A stretch of DNA of 64,000 nucleotides. Source: [Mycobacterium] crassicus. Lineage in GTDB: Bacteria > Actinomycetota > Actinomycetes > Mycobacteriales > Mycobacteriaceae. The stretch covers positions 4,774,847 to 4,838,846 of the forward strand of contig NZ_CP084029.1 in NCBI RefSeq assembly GCF_020181615.1. The letters are read 5' to 3'. Under the pieces are notes generated by a model. The model searched no databases. It saw nothing but the letters and a program-made list of their open reading frames with translations, and had not been told where the DNA came from. Position numbers and translations under genes: made by a program. Every line of letters begins with the position of its first letter. Position 1 is the first letter of the stretch. Of the stretch, positions 55,153 through 63,620 are shown one piece after another.

Positions 55153-56015
55153 GGCTGCTCCGTCCGCGAGAGATCGGTCAGCTCGGCAAGCGCCGCGAGC
55201 TGATCGCAGTAGTGCTCGGCGGACTGCGCGGCGATCACGCAGTTGACATCGGTTGCCCCGGCCTCTTTCAGCCGGCCGATCCGGTCGGTGGCCTGCTGTG
55301 CTGCGCCGATCGGGTCCAGCGGTGGCGTCGCCAGAGCCACGGCGAAGTCATCCGGGCGCTCCACGGCCCCAAGCATTTTCGCCATCTCGGCGATATTGAG
55401 TCCGAACGGTGTCCACCCGTCGCCCAGTTCGACGGCGCGTCGCAGTGAGCGCAATGTTCGACCGCCCACCCAGATCGGTACCCGCGGTTGTAACGCGCAG
55501 GGCTGCACCACCATCGCGTCGTATCGGTAGTACGGGCCGTCATAGGCGGGGTGGGTAGTGGACAGCGACGCCCGCAGTGCCTTCATCGCATCGTCGGCTC
55601 GGGCGCCACGGTCGTCCCAGGCGCAGCCGAGCAGATCGAACTCCTCACGCAGCGACCCGACACCCACTCCCAGGATCAGCCGGCCACCGCTGATCCGGTC
55701 GAGGGTGCCGTACCGCTTGGCGATCTCCAGCGGATGGTGATAGCCCAGCACCAGCACCGAGGTGAGCAGCCTGATCCTGCTGGTGCGTGCGGCGAGAAAT
55801 GCCAAGGTGGCCAACGGGTCCCAGTAGACGGCACCGCGGGCTTCGGCGGCAGTCGCCGGTACCGCGACGTGCTCGGAACAGGTCAGGTAGGCGAACCCGA
55901 GCCGGTCGGCCGTCGCACCGATTCGCGCGACGTCGTCGATCCCGGCGTCGGCTTCCCAGGCCGAGGCGGTGCCCGGGACCTGGATGACCACCGGCGTGGA
56001 CAGGGCTAAGCGCAT
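55149..56015 (-). CDS. LLM-class F420-dependent oxidoreductase
   Basis: A 288-residue luciferase-like TIM-barrel protein with FAYLTCSEHVAVP, TSRIRLLTSVLVLGYHHP, DRISGGRLILGVGVGSLREEF and PIWVGGRTLRSLRRA. This corresponds to the TIGR03619-type F420 group of mycobacteria. It probably transfers hydride between F420 and a carbonyl or C=C bond. It is first in a unit with the SnoaL-like gene, divergent from the SDR-tetR unit. Confidence 0.88.
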   Translation of the reverse strand: MRLALSTPVVIQVPGTASAWEADAGIDDVARIGATADRLGFAYLTCSEHVAVPATAAEARGAVYWDPLATLAFLAARTSRIRLLTSVLVLGYHHPLEIAKRYGTLDRISGGRLILGVGVGSLREEFDLLGCAWDDRGARADDAMKALRASLSTTHPAYDGPYYRYDAMVVQPCALQPRVPIWVGGRTLRSLRRAVELGDGWTPFGLNIAEMAKMLGAVERPDDFAVALATPPLDPIGAAQQATDRIGRLKEAGATDVNCVIAAQSAEHYCDQLAALAELTDLSRTEQP

Positions 56016-56044
56016 CGGCTGTCCTTCCCTGGTGCCGCGAAGGT

Positions 56045-56086
56045 GAGGTAACCTCGTCCCATCAGAAACTAAAATGAATTTTAGTT
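56045..56086. promoter_or_regulatory. two putative operators, one strongly AT-rich
   Basis: GAGGT-A-ACCTC at 56045-56055 and AACTAAAAT-GA-ATTTTAGTT at 56067-56086 are both perfect dyads in the divergent gap between the F420 oxidoreductase and SDR genes. The second is a 20-base site made of A/T in a very GC-rich region, 14 bases before the SDR TTG start. The TetR encoded after the SDR is the likely binder. Confidence 0.7.
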
Positions 56087-56099
56087 ATGGAGGGGATTC

Positions 56100-56939
56100 T
56101 TGTCCAGCGACGATCTGGCTCAGGCGCAGCCGTACGGGCCGTGGGCGGTGCTCGCGGGCGGCTCCGAGGGCGTCGGCGCCGAGTTCGCCTTCCTGCTCGC
56201 CCGGGCCGGGATCAACCTGGTCCTGATCGCCCGCAAACCGGGACCGCTGCGGGACACCGCCGATCGGTGCCGTGAACTGGGCGCACAGGTCCGCGAACGG
56301 GCCCTGGACCTGACCGATCCCGGCGCCGTCGCTCAGATCATCGATGCCACCACCGATCTGGAAGTCGGCCTGGTGATCTACAACGCGGGGGCCAACACCC
56401 ACAGCGAGGAGTTCCTCGACGGCGACCTGGGGGCCTTCCAGCGGGTGATCGACCTGAACGTGACCACCCCGCTGGCGCTGGTCCACCACTTCGCGGCGCC
56501 GATGCGCCGGCGACGACGCGGCGGTGTGCTGCTGGTCGGGTCGCTCACCGGCTATCAGGGCTCGGCGCGGCACACCGTCTACGGAGGCGTGAAGGCCTTC
56601 ACCCGGATCTTCGCCGAGGGCTTGTGGCTGGAGTTGCGCGACTACGACGTGCACGTACTCGAGCTGGTCCTCGGCGTCACCAAGACGCCGGCCATGGCGC
56701 GCGTCGGGCTCAACTTCGACGCGCCCGGGCTGCGGGTATCCGATCCGGTCGATGTCGCTCGCGAAGGCCTGGCCCAGCTTCCCCACGGTCCGGTTCACGT
56801 CGTCTCGACTCAGGCCGGCAACCCGGCGCTGCACGCCGGCCTCGATCGGGCCGAAGCCGTGCTGTCCTCCCACCGGTGGATGCAGAAACTGCTGCAGCGC
56901 ACTGCGACACCCGAGTCCGATGCCCCGACCGCCGGGTGA
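56100..56939 (+). CDS. short-chain dehydrogenase/reductase
   Basis: A 279-residue SDR. The Rossmann motif GGSEGVG lies at about 20-26, YNAGAN at about 94-99, catalytic Ser at about 148, Tyr161 and Lys165 (YGGVK). The TTG start is supported by GGAGGGG seven bases upstream. Its end overlaps the tetR start by 20 bases, so the two are co-transcribed. Confidence 0.88.
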   Translation: MSSDDLAQAQPYGPWAVLAGGSEGVGAEFAFLLARAGINLVLIARKPGPLRDTADRCRELGAQVRERALDLTDPGAVAQIIDATTDLEVGLVIYNAGANTHSEEFLDGDLGAFQRVIDLNVTTPLALVHHFAAPMRRRRRGGVLLVGSLTGYQGSARHTVYGGVKAFTRIFAEGLWLELRDYDVHVLELVLGVTKTPAMARVGLNFDAPGLRVSDPVDVAREGLAQLPHGPVHVVSTQAGNPALHAGLDRAEAVLSSHRWMQKLLQRTATPESDAPTAG

Positions 56940-57510
56940 TCGGGAGCCGGCGACCCCCAGAACGCCCGCCCAGCGCGAGCGCTGCGAACGGATCCTGGCG
57001 ACCGCTGCCCGGCTGGGGGCCCGCGTCGGCCTGGAGGCGGTCCGGATGCAGGACGTGGCCGACCAATCGGCGGTTTCGATCACCACCGTCTATCGGTACT
57101 ACCCGACCAAGCATCACCTGTTCACCGCGCTGCTGCTGCACCACACCGCGGCCGCCGCACCCCCGCAACCGCTGACCGGTTGTCCGGCAACCGATGTCAC
57201 CGAGCTCATGGTCGGGGTGTGCAAGACGATGCTCGCGCGTCCGCGTCTGGCCCGGGCGATGATCACGTCGGTCAACGCCCGACGCGCCGAATCGACCGCC
57301 GTCGGCGACTTCAACCTGCGGGCAACCATCTTGTCGGTTGCGGGGATCGCCCGGCCGACCCCGCAGGACACCCAGCTGGCGCTGCTGGTCGAGCAGTGCG
57401 CCTACGGCATCCTGTCGTGGGCCGTCATGGGTGAGACGACCCCCGCGCGGGCCGAGCGCGACATGCGCCGGGCGTGCGAGTTGCTGCTGGCGCCCTGGCG
57501 GGGGCGCTGA
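56920..57510 (+). CDS. TetR-family regulator
   Basis: A 196-residue protein. The helix-turn-helix lies at about 40-65 (MQDVADQSAVSITTVYRYY), with a C-terminal domain with ARAMITSVNARRAES. The ATG at 56920, overlapping the SDR end, was chosen as the first that yields a normal N-terminal arm. It is probably a regulator of the unit it belongs to, through the AT-rich dyad upstream of the SDR. Confidence 0.87.
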   Translation: MPRPPGDREPATPRTPAQRERCERILATAARLGARVGLEAVRMQDVADQSAVSITTVYRYYPTKHHLFTALLLHHTAAAAPPQPLTGCPATDVTELMVGVCKTMLARPRLARAMITSVNARRAESTAVGDFNLRATILSVAGIARPTPQDTQLALLVEQCAYGILSWAVMGETTPARAERDMRRACELLLAPWRGR

Positions 57511-57518
57511 TCGTGAGG

Positions 57519-57564
57519 GGGAATTCGACGACGTGACACGCCCACGTTGCGTCGTCCAATTCCC
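57519..57564. terminator. hairpin between convergent tetR genes
   Basis: GGGAATT-C-GACGAC and GTCGTC-C-AATTCCC form 14-base arms with one mismatch around an 18-base loop. The hairpin lies between the two convergent tetR genes. There is no U-tract, as is usual in mycobacterial terminators. A bidirectional terminator role is inferred. Confidence 0.5.
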
Positions 57565-57565
57565 G

Positions 57566-57598
57566 CTGGGCACTCATTGCCACTGGGCACTCATTGCC
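57566..57598. repeat. 17-base tandem repeat spanning the tetR stop codon
   Basis: CTGGGCACTCATTGCC occurs at 57566-57581 and again at 57583-57598 (period 17). The stop codon of the minus-strand tetR gene (57591-57593) falls in the second copy, so a duplication may have moved or created the gene end. Confidence 0.75.
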
Positions 57599-58292
57599 GC
57601 CGTGCCCGAGCCACCTGCGCGGCGCCGTTCCCGGTGATGAACCAGAGGCTGCCGAGTTGAACGATGAACTCGTCGAGGGATAGGCCGACATCGCCGGACA
57701 CGAAACTCAAAATGGCCTCCGCGGTGCCGCCGACGATGAACGCGGGCGCCACACTGGCCAGTGGATCAGCCTCCAACTCAACACCATGCACGCTGCGTCC
57801 GTGGTCGATCAGTACGTCGGTGAGGCGATGCATGACCTCGGTTCGGTGGCGGTGCAGCTCGGGTGAGGCCGCGACACCGCCGAGCAGCACCCGCGCACGG
57901 CGCGGGTCGTCAACCAGCGCGCGTACCGCCGCGGCGACGCCGGCAGCCGCCTGCACCTCCAAGGGCTGCTGCGCTGCGGCAGCCGCTGCCCCGACCGTTG
58001 CGGCGCGAACGTCTTCCGCGATGTCGTCGACCACTGCGGCGGACAGAGCGTCGAGATCGATGAAGCTCTCGTAGAAGTACCGTTTGTTCAGATTCGCTGC
58101 GGCGCAGACCTTGTCGACGGTTGCGCTGCGCCACTCGTTGGCCGCCATGGCATCCATCGCGGCGTCCAGCAGACGCTCCCGCCTGAGCAGGCGACGAGTC
58201 TCCGCTGATTGACCGCCGTAGGCGCGTTGACCGGCGTCGAGCCCAGCTGAACCGCGGGATCTAGGCGGTGGGCTCGGATTAGGCGTTGACAC
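57591..58292 (-). CDS. TetR-family regulator
   Basis: A 233-residue protein. The helix-turn-helix lies at about 55-80 (TVDKVCAAANLNKRYFYESF), preceded by a Pro/Arg-rich arm, with a C-terminal domain with RVLLGGVAASPELHRHR. The GTG at 58292 was chosen because the longer frame runs through the divergent promoter. It faces the unknown-protein/SDR pair across a pair of direct repeats, its probable binding sites. Confidence 0.85.
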   Translation of the reverse strand: MSTPNPSPPPRSRGSAGLDAGQRAYGGQSAETRRLLRRERLLDAAMDAMAANEWRSATVDKVCAAANLNKRYFYESFIDLDALSAAVVDDIAEDVRAATVGAAAAAAQQPLEVQAAAGVAAAVRALVDDPRRARVLLGGVAASPELHRHRTEVMHRLTDVLIDHGRSVHGVELEADPLASVAPAFIVGGTAEAILSFVSGDVGLSLDEFIVQLGSLWFITGNGAAQVARARRQ

Positions 58293-58309
58293 CACCCGGA
58301 CATTCTGAC

Positions 58310-58350
58310 ACGATTCCGTACCAGATATTAGGAACGATTTCGTACCAGAT
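58310..58350. promoter_or_regulatory. direct-repeat operator upstream of the unknown-protein/SDR unit
   Basis: ACGATTCCGTACCAGAT (58310-58326) and ACGATTTCGTACCAGAT (58334-58350) are 17-base direct repeats 24 bases apart with one difference. Each begins with a small dyad (ACGA..TCGT-like). Two regulator dimers side by side on the same DNA face class would fit. They lie between the divergent tetR and the 226-residue gene. Confidence 0.65.
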
Positions 58351-58368
58351 TGCCGATCAGGAGGACGT

Positions 58369-59049
58369 ATGGCGACCGCAGGCAGAAACAAAGACAGTGC
58401 CAACGACGCACCGGACAAGGCTCGTACCTCGGTGCTCGACGACCTTCAGGAGTTGGCCCGCACATCCCCGGCACTCGCCCGTAACCAGGGCTGGGACTAC
58501 CTACAGCAACTCGGCGCCGCCGGTCGCCGCGACCAGCTCGCCGCCCTGTTCGAGCGAGGGCAGGCACCCGACGGGCCGCACGGCGCCATGGAAGGCCTGA
58601 TCGTCGGCAACCTCTTCGGCATCCCCGAGGCGTACCTCGCCAACCCGCTGTTGAAGATCGACCCGACTTGGCGCGGAAAGACATTCGACACCGATACCGG
58701 ATTCAACCGGCTCTCGCCGCTGGCCAAGTTCGCGATGCCCGTCATCGCCCCCGGCTACCGCGGATTACGCCGAGTCGGATCCGAGATGGTGGGCTTCGCG
58801 TTCAACCACCGCATCGACACCGCGGCCATCGCGCCGCACAACCAGGTGCGCGCACTGGACTACAGCCCGCAGGAGTACCGGAACCCGACTTTCCGCACGT
58901 TCCCGATCAAACGGACCCGCGACGAAGTGGTGGAGCTTCTGCCCGGCCTGTACCTCGGTCGCGCTCTGCTCACCATGCACAGCGGCGAGATTCGGCTTAT
59001 CGCCTACTTCGCACTGCGGGAGTTCGCCGACGAGAGTCCTGGTCGATGA
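58369..59049 (+). CDS. protein of unknown function in an SDR operon
   Basis: A 226-residue soluble-looking protein with no signal peptide or membrane helix. N-terminal Lys/Asp-rich arm, LDDLQELARTSPALARNQGW, then GLIVGNLFGIPEAYLANPLLK, a middle of WRGKTFDTDTGFNRLS, and a C-terminal RDEVVELLPGLYLGRALL. The start has GGAGG at good spacing and the stop overlaps the SDR start by four bases. I do not recognise a family. By context it acts with the SDR, possibly as a ligand-binding partner or enzyme. Confidence 0.82.
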   Translation: MATAGRNKDSANDAPDKARTSVLDDLQELARTSPALARNQGWDYLQQLGAAGRRDQLAALFERGQAPDGPHGAMEGLIVGNLFGIPEAYLANPLLKIDPTWRGKTFDTDTGFNRLSPLAKFAMPVIAPGYRGLRRVGSEMVGFAFNHRIDTAAIAPHNQVRALDYSPQEYRNPTFRTFPIKRTRDEVVELLPGLYLGRALLTMHSGEIRLIAYFALREFADESPGR

Positions 59050-59855
59050 TCGACCTCGCCGGTGCCGTCGCGTGCGTCACCGGGGGCGCACGCGGCATCG
59101 GACGGGCCACCGCAGTGGCGCTCGAAAGGCGGGGCGCAAAGGTATGGATCGGTGACGTGGACGCCGACGAGGCTGCGCGCACGGCGACTGAAATCGGCGT
59201 GAAAGCAATGCATCTGGATGTGACCGACCCGGAAAGTGTGGCGTCGTTTCACCGCGCGGCATCCGAGAGCGGACCGGTGGCGATGCTGGTCAACAACGCG
59301 GGCATCCAGCACATGGGGCCATTCGCCGAGCAGAAGCTCGCGGCCTACCACCGAGAGGTGGCGGTCAACCTGACCGGCGTCATCAACGGCATGCACGAGT
59401 TCCTGCCCGGCATGCTCGAACGGGATCGTGGCCACATCGTGAACGTTGCGTCCATGGCGGCCAAGGTGACCACTCCCGGAATGTCGGTGTACTGCGCAAC
59501 GAAGTACGCGGTGGCCGCCTTGTCACGGGCCGTCCGCGCCGAGATCGCGCACACCAACGTCACGATCACCACGGTGATGCCCACCGCGGTCCACACCGAA
59601 CTGACCGCGGGAGTCACGCTCGACCTGCTGCCAACGCGGCAGCCCAAGCAAATCGGAACCGTCATTGCCGAGAGCGCACGCCGGCCGGGGCGCGAAGTCA
59701 CCGTCCCGAAATGGTTGTCGCCGTTCGGACTGTTGGAGGAAGTTACACCGGAACCCTTGATGCAGCGGATCAAAAGGCTCGCGACCCGGAATGAACCACC
59801 CGGCCATTTCGACGCAGATCGGCGCCGCGAATACCTCGATCGGTTAGACCGATAG
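59046..59855 (+). CDS. short-chain dehydrogenase/reductase
   Basis: A 269-residue [11 protein letters not shown] lies at 12-19, VNNAG at about 82-86, catalytic Ser at about 136, Tyr149 and Lys153 (YCATK). The C-terminal extension with [18 protein letters not shown] is long. It is translationally coupled to the preceding unknown gene (ATGA overlap) and convergent with the ABC-F gene (16-base gap). Confidence 0.9.
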   Translation: MIDLAGAVACVTGGARGIGRATAVALERRGAKVWIGDVDADEAARTATEIGVKAMHLDVTDPESVASFHRAASESGPVAMLVNNAGIQHMGPFAEQKLAAYHREVAVNLTGVINGMHEFLPGMLERDRGHIVNVASMAAKVTTPGMSVYCATKYAVAALSRAVRAEIAHTNVTITTVMPTAVHTELTAGVTLDLLPTRQPKQIGTVIAESARRPGREVTVPKWLSPFGLLEEVTPEPLMQRIKRLATRNEPPGHFDADRRREYLDRLDR

Positions 59856-59871
59856 GCAGCCGCCGCCGACC

Positions 59872-61548
59872 CTACAACTCGGTGACGCGCCCGCCCTCGA
59901 CCAGCCAGGAGCGATCCAGCCGGACGTTCTGCAGCATCCGGCGGTCGTGGGTCACCAACAACAAGGCACCGTCGTAGGTCTCCAGTGCCTGCTCGAGCTG
60001 CTCGATGGCGGGCAGGTCGAGATGGTTGGTCGGCTCGTCGAGTACCAGGACATTGGTGCCGCAGGCCTGCAGTAACGCCAGGCCGGCCCGGGTGCGCTCG
60101 CCGGGTGAGAGGTCGTCGACCGCACGTTCCACATGGTCGGCGGTCAGTCCGAACTTGGCCAGCAGGGTTCGCACGTCGGCGGTTGACCAGTCCGGGACCC
60201 GCTGCTCGAAGCGATCGACCAGGCGGGCGGAGCCGGTGAAATCGGCTCGCGCCTGGTCGATTTCACCGATCGCGACGTTGGCGCCCAGACTCGCGCGGCC
60301 CGCATCGGGCTCCCGGCGGCCGAGCAGCAGCCGCAGCAGGGTCGACTTACCGGCGCCATTGGGGCCGACAATACCGATCCGCTCGCCGGCATCTACCTGC
60401 AGCGACACCGGGCCCAGAACGAAATCACCCTGCCGCACCACAGCATCGTCCAGTGTCGCGACAACCGAGCTCGACCGTGGCGCGGCACCGATGGTGAACT
60501 GCAGCGTCCATTCCTTGCGCGGCTCGACCACTTCCTCGAGGCGGGCGATCCTGCTCTCCATCTGCCGCACCTTCTGCGCCTGCTTCTCGCTGGACTCGGT
60601 GGCGGCTCGGCGCCGGATCTTGTCGTTGTCGGGGGCCTTACGGATGGCGTTGCGGACACCTTGACTGGACCATTCCCGCTGGATGCGGGCCCGCGCGACC
60701 AGGTCGGCCTTCTTCTCGGCGAACTCGTCGTACTGTTCACGCCGGTGCCGGCGGTTGATCTCGCGTTCCTCCAGGTAGCTTTCATACCCGCCGCCGAAGA
60801 CGGTGTTGGTGTTCTGGGCGAGATCCAGTTCCAGGACGCGAGTGACACAGCGGGACAAGAACTCCCGGTCGTGGCTGACCAGCACCACCCCGCCACGCAG
60901 ATCGCCGACGAACTGCTCCAGCCGGGCCAGCCCGTCCAGGTCGAGGTCGTTGGTCGGCTCGTCGAGCAGGACGATGTCGAACCGCGACAGCATCAGGGCG
61001 GCCAAGCCCACCCGGGCGGCCTGCCCACCCGATAACCCGGTCATCAGTGTCGACTCCGGCTGCACCGCCTCGGAGTCCAGGCCCAGGTCGGCCAGCACCG
61101 CGGGTAGCCGTTCGTCGAGGTCAGCGGCGCCGGTGGCCAGCCAGTGATCCAGCGCCACCGAATAGGCCTCTCCCGGATCGAGAGCGGGATCGGTATCCGC
61201 GGGAGCCTGATCCGGGTCGGCCAGGGCGGCGGCCGCGGCGTCCATGGCCTGCGCCGCTTGTGCGCAACCGGTCCGGCGCGCGATGTAGGCGCTGACGGTC
61301 TCGCCTTCCACCCGCTCGTGCTCCTGCGGCAGCCAGCCGACGAACGCGTCGGCGGGGGCGGCGCTGACCGAACCGGCGAGCGGCGCGAGCGCGCCGGCCA
61401 GGATCCGCAACAGGGTGCTCTTGCCGGCGCCGTTGACGCCCACCACCCCGATCACGTCACCCGGCGCCACCGTCAGGTCGAGTCCCTCGAACAGGGTGCG
61501 GTGGGCGAAGCCGCCGGCCACATTCTTGGCGACAAGCGTTGCGGTCAT
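59872..61548 (-). CDS. ABC-F family ATPase
   Basis: A 558-residue soluble protein with two ATPase domains and no membrane segment. Domain 1 has GVNGAGKST at about 37-45, [15 protein letters not shown] and [11 protein letters not shown] charged linker of about 80 residues ([18 protein letters not shown] onward) holds the P-site tRNA-interaction motif type. Domain 2 has [23 protein letters not shown] and [14 protein letters not shown] proteins act on ribosomes in translation or antibiotic protection. It resembles the Rv1473-like branch more than EttA, judged by the N-terminus (tentative). The ATG at 61548 was chosen because it starts the first domain correctly. Confidence 0.92.
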   Translation of the reverse strand: MTATLVAKNVAGGFAHRTLFEGLDLTVAPGDVIGVVGVNGAGKSTLLRILAGALAPLAGSVSAAPADAFVGWLPQEHERVEGETVSAYIARRTGCAQAAQAMDAAAAALADPDQAPADTDPALDPGEAYSVALDHWLATGAADLDERLPAVLADLGLDSEAVQPESTLMTGLSGGQAARVGLAALMLSRFDIVLLDEPTNDLDLDGLARLEQFVGDLRGGVVLVSHDREFLSRCVTRVLELDLAQNTNTVFGGGYESYLEEREINRRHRREQYDEFAEKKADLVARARIQREWSSQGVRNAIRKAPDNDKIRRRAATESSEKQAQKVRQMESRIARLEEVVEPRKEWTLQFTIGAAPRSSSVVATLDDAVVRQGDFVLGPVSLQVDAGERIGIVGPNGAGKSTLLRLLLGRREPDAGRASLGANVAIGEIDQARADFTGSARLVDRFEQRVPDWSTADVRTLLAKFGLTADHVERAVDDLSPGERTRAGLALLQACGTNVLVLDEPTNHLDLPAIEQLEQALETYDGALLLVTHDRRMLQNVRLDRSWLVEGGRVTEL

Positions 61549-61570
61549 CCGTACATGGTCGCAGCAATGC

Positions 61571-63556
61571 TCAGCGGTTGCGGTTCCACTCCAGCCAGCC
61601 AACGCCGGTGCGCCCGTCGGCCATCGTGATCCGCGCCCACGCGCGCGGGAACTGGCTGATCCGGCCGTCGAGCGACTCCAGTCGCACCGGTGCGTGCGCG
61701 ATGATCTCCGCGGTGGCGACCAGGCCGGTCGGTTGCAGGTGCAGCGTCGTAGACACCGGCAGGTCGTCGGCACCGAAGACCTCCTCGGCCGACACCGACT
61801 GCAGTTCGGTCAAGCCGGCGTCGTCCTGGATGTAGCCGATACCGACCGGAGGCATGCCGGGGATCCGGACGTCGACGCCGTGCAGGTGGGTGCCGTCATC
61901 GAGGTGCAGGGCGTTCCACACCCAATCCATGGCCCACCAATCCCGCACCCCCCAGGAATGGTCGCGCTGACCGGGTACCGCGGATATCTCGTGGGTGGTG
62001 CCGTTCACCGTGACCGAACCGGTGACTGTGCAGGGGATCTCAAAACGCGGCGTGATCCGGTATTGATAGGGCCGCCCGGCGGTTGTCCATTGTAGATCCA
62101 TGCTCAGCTGAACCGGGCGGCCGGTCTCGTTGCGTAGCAAGCCCGCCGGATCGTCATACGCCTGGCCGTCACCGCTCACCGTCACCCGGTAGCGGCGCAG
62201 CGGCTCGATGACCTGCTGAGTCAGGGTGATGCCGACGGTGCGCAGTGCGAACGGATCGGCCGGCAACTCGGCGCGGAAGTCGTTGAGCGCCACGGTGGGC
62301 ATGCCGGGCCCGCACACCAGCGCGTTCACCCAGGCGTGGTTCTCGTTGGGGTACAACCCCAACCGGATCCAGCCGCCGATCTGCCCACCCTCGTCGACGA
62401 AGTCGAAGTACCAGCTCTCGTTCCACAGCGGCTCGGGCGCCGGCGGGTGCGGGTACTCGTCGGACTCGGCCGGCACCAGCGGTTCCGGTACCGCGGGGGC
62501 AGGCAGGATCGCCAACGCATCGGTGTCCAACACCTGGGAGCAGTGCCGGGCGAGCATGGTCATGAACATGTCGTCGCCGCGCTCGGTCTGCCCGACCAGC
62601 ATGGACGACACGATGGCCATCATCACCCCGAAGAAGCTCTGCCGACGCAGGCCCTCCCGAACCTGCGCGGTGGTGACGCCGGCGTCTGGTCCGCGGCCGG
62701 CCAGGTACGCCTCGACAAGTGCCGCGGAATTCGCCCGGCGGATCTCGACCGGCAGCGCACAGCCCAGGAAGTAGGCGAGGTCGACGAACGCCGGCGCCCA
62801 CGTCACGGTCTGCCAATCCACCACCGTCAGGGTGGGCCCCCGTCCGGCTTCACCGAGCAGCATGTTGTCCAGCCGATAGTCGCCGTGCACCAGCCCGTGC
62901 GGTTGCTGCTGCTCGCCGGCCAGGTAGGCGTCGAAACTGTTGACCAGCCGGTCACAGACCGTGCGCTGCTCGTCGGTGATCCGGCCGGCGTATCGGTCCA
63001 CAAATCCGGCGTACAGCGCCGTGATCAGCGCCTGGTTGACCGGGGTTTCCCGGTTGAGCCACGCCACGCCGGCCAGATCGGTGTCGGCTTGCAGCGAGGA
63101 GTGCATCCGGCCCAGCTCGGAGACCGCCAGCAGCGCCTGATCGACGGTGGCGCCGGCGATGTCGTCGCCCGGCTGCGCCGGTGCGGCATCCTCGAGCAGC
63201 AGGTCGAAGGCGCCGGTGTCGGTGTCGATCGCGGCGTGATAGCAGTGCGAGATCGGACCGGACAGTCGCGGGGCGATATCGGTGTAGAAGCCGACCTCAC
63301 GCTGGTAGAGCCCGAGCGTCAACCCGGTTTGACGACTGGTCGGTTCACGGGCGGCGACCTTGAGCACCAGCGACGGCGGCCCGGCGCTTGCCTGCGCGTA
63401 ATCCAGGCTCAGCCGATAGCACTCGCTCATCTGTCCGGTGCCGATCTGTTCGGCCCGGAACCCGGTGACGGTCGGCCCGCCGAGCACGCCGGTCAGCCAT
63501 TCGGGGGTCAGATCCGAGGGAGATTCGATCGGGGCCGCGTCGTGGTGAGTCTGCAC
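61571..63556 (-). CDS. APH-like phosphotransferase fused to a CrtC/AttH-like domain
   Basis: A 661-residue protein. Residues 1-345 form an aminoglycoside phosphotransferase-like kinase fold with HGDYRLDN at about 224-231 (catalytic Asp and Mg-binding Asn) and VVDWQ at about 245-249. Residues from about 360 form a second domain, beta-rich, with RDHSWGVRDWWAMDW and YFDFVDEGGQIGG, resembling the DUF7064/7065, hydroxylase-like lipocalin group. Such fusions are uncommon. The target of phosphorylation is unknown. It lies 22 bases upstream of the ABC-F gene on the same strand. Confidence 0.82.
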   Translation of the reverse strand: MQTHHDAAPIESPSDLTPEWLTGVLGGPTVTGFRAEQIGTGQMSECYRLSLDYAQASAGPPSLVLKVAAREPTSRQTGLTLGLYQREVGFYTDIAPRLSGPISHCYHAAIDTDTGAFDLLLEDAAPAQPGDDIAGATVDQALLAVSELGRMHSSLQADTDLAGVAWLNRETPVNQALITALYAGFVDRYAGRITDEQRTVCDRLVNSFDAYLAGEQQQPHGLVHGDYRLDNMLLGEAGRGPTLTVVDWQTVTWAPAFVDLAYFLGCALPVEIRRANSAALVEAYLAGRGPDAGVTTAQVREGLRRQSFFGVMMAIVSSMLVGQTERGDDMFMTMLARHCSQVLDTDALAILPAPAVPEPLVPAESDEYPHPPAPEPLWNESWYFDFVDEGGQIGGWIRLGLYPNENHAWVNALVCGPGMPTVALNDFRAELPADPFALRTVGITLTQQVIEPLRRYRVTVSGDGQAYDDPAGLLRNETGRPVQLSMDLQWTTAGRPYQYRITPRFEIPCTVTGSVTVNGTTHEISAVPGQRDHSWGVRDWWAMDWVWNALHLDDGTHLHGVDVRIPGMPPVGIGYIQDDAGLTELQSVSAEEVFGADDLPVSTTLHLQPTGLVATAEIIAHAPVRLESLDGRISQFPRAWARITMADGRTGVGWLEWNRNR

Positions 63557-63620
63557 TCGATCAACGTATGACGAGACTGCGGGTCTGTCTTCGAGTTCGG
63601 GCGTTCGAGTTCGGGGTTCG

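Noticed and set aside
57519..57598. CRISPR-like repeat
   Set aside because: Only two 16-base copies with a single base between them, and no spacers.
59872..61548. EttA (translational throttle) assignment for the ABC-F gene
   Set aside because: Length fits, but the N-terminus and domain 1 differ from the EttA pattern; a general ABC-F call is safer.
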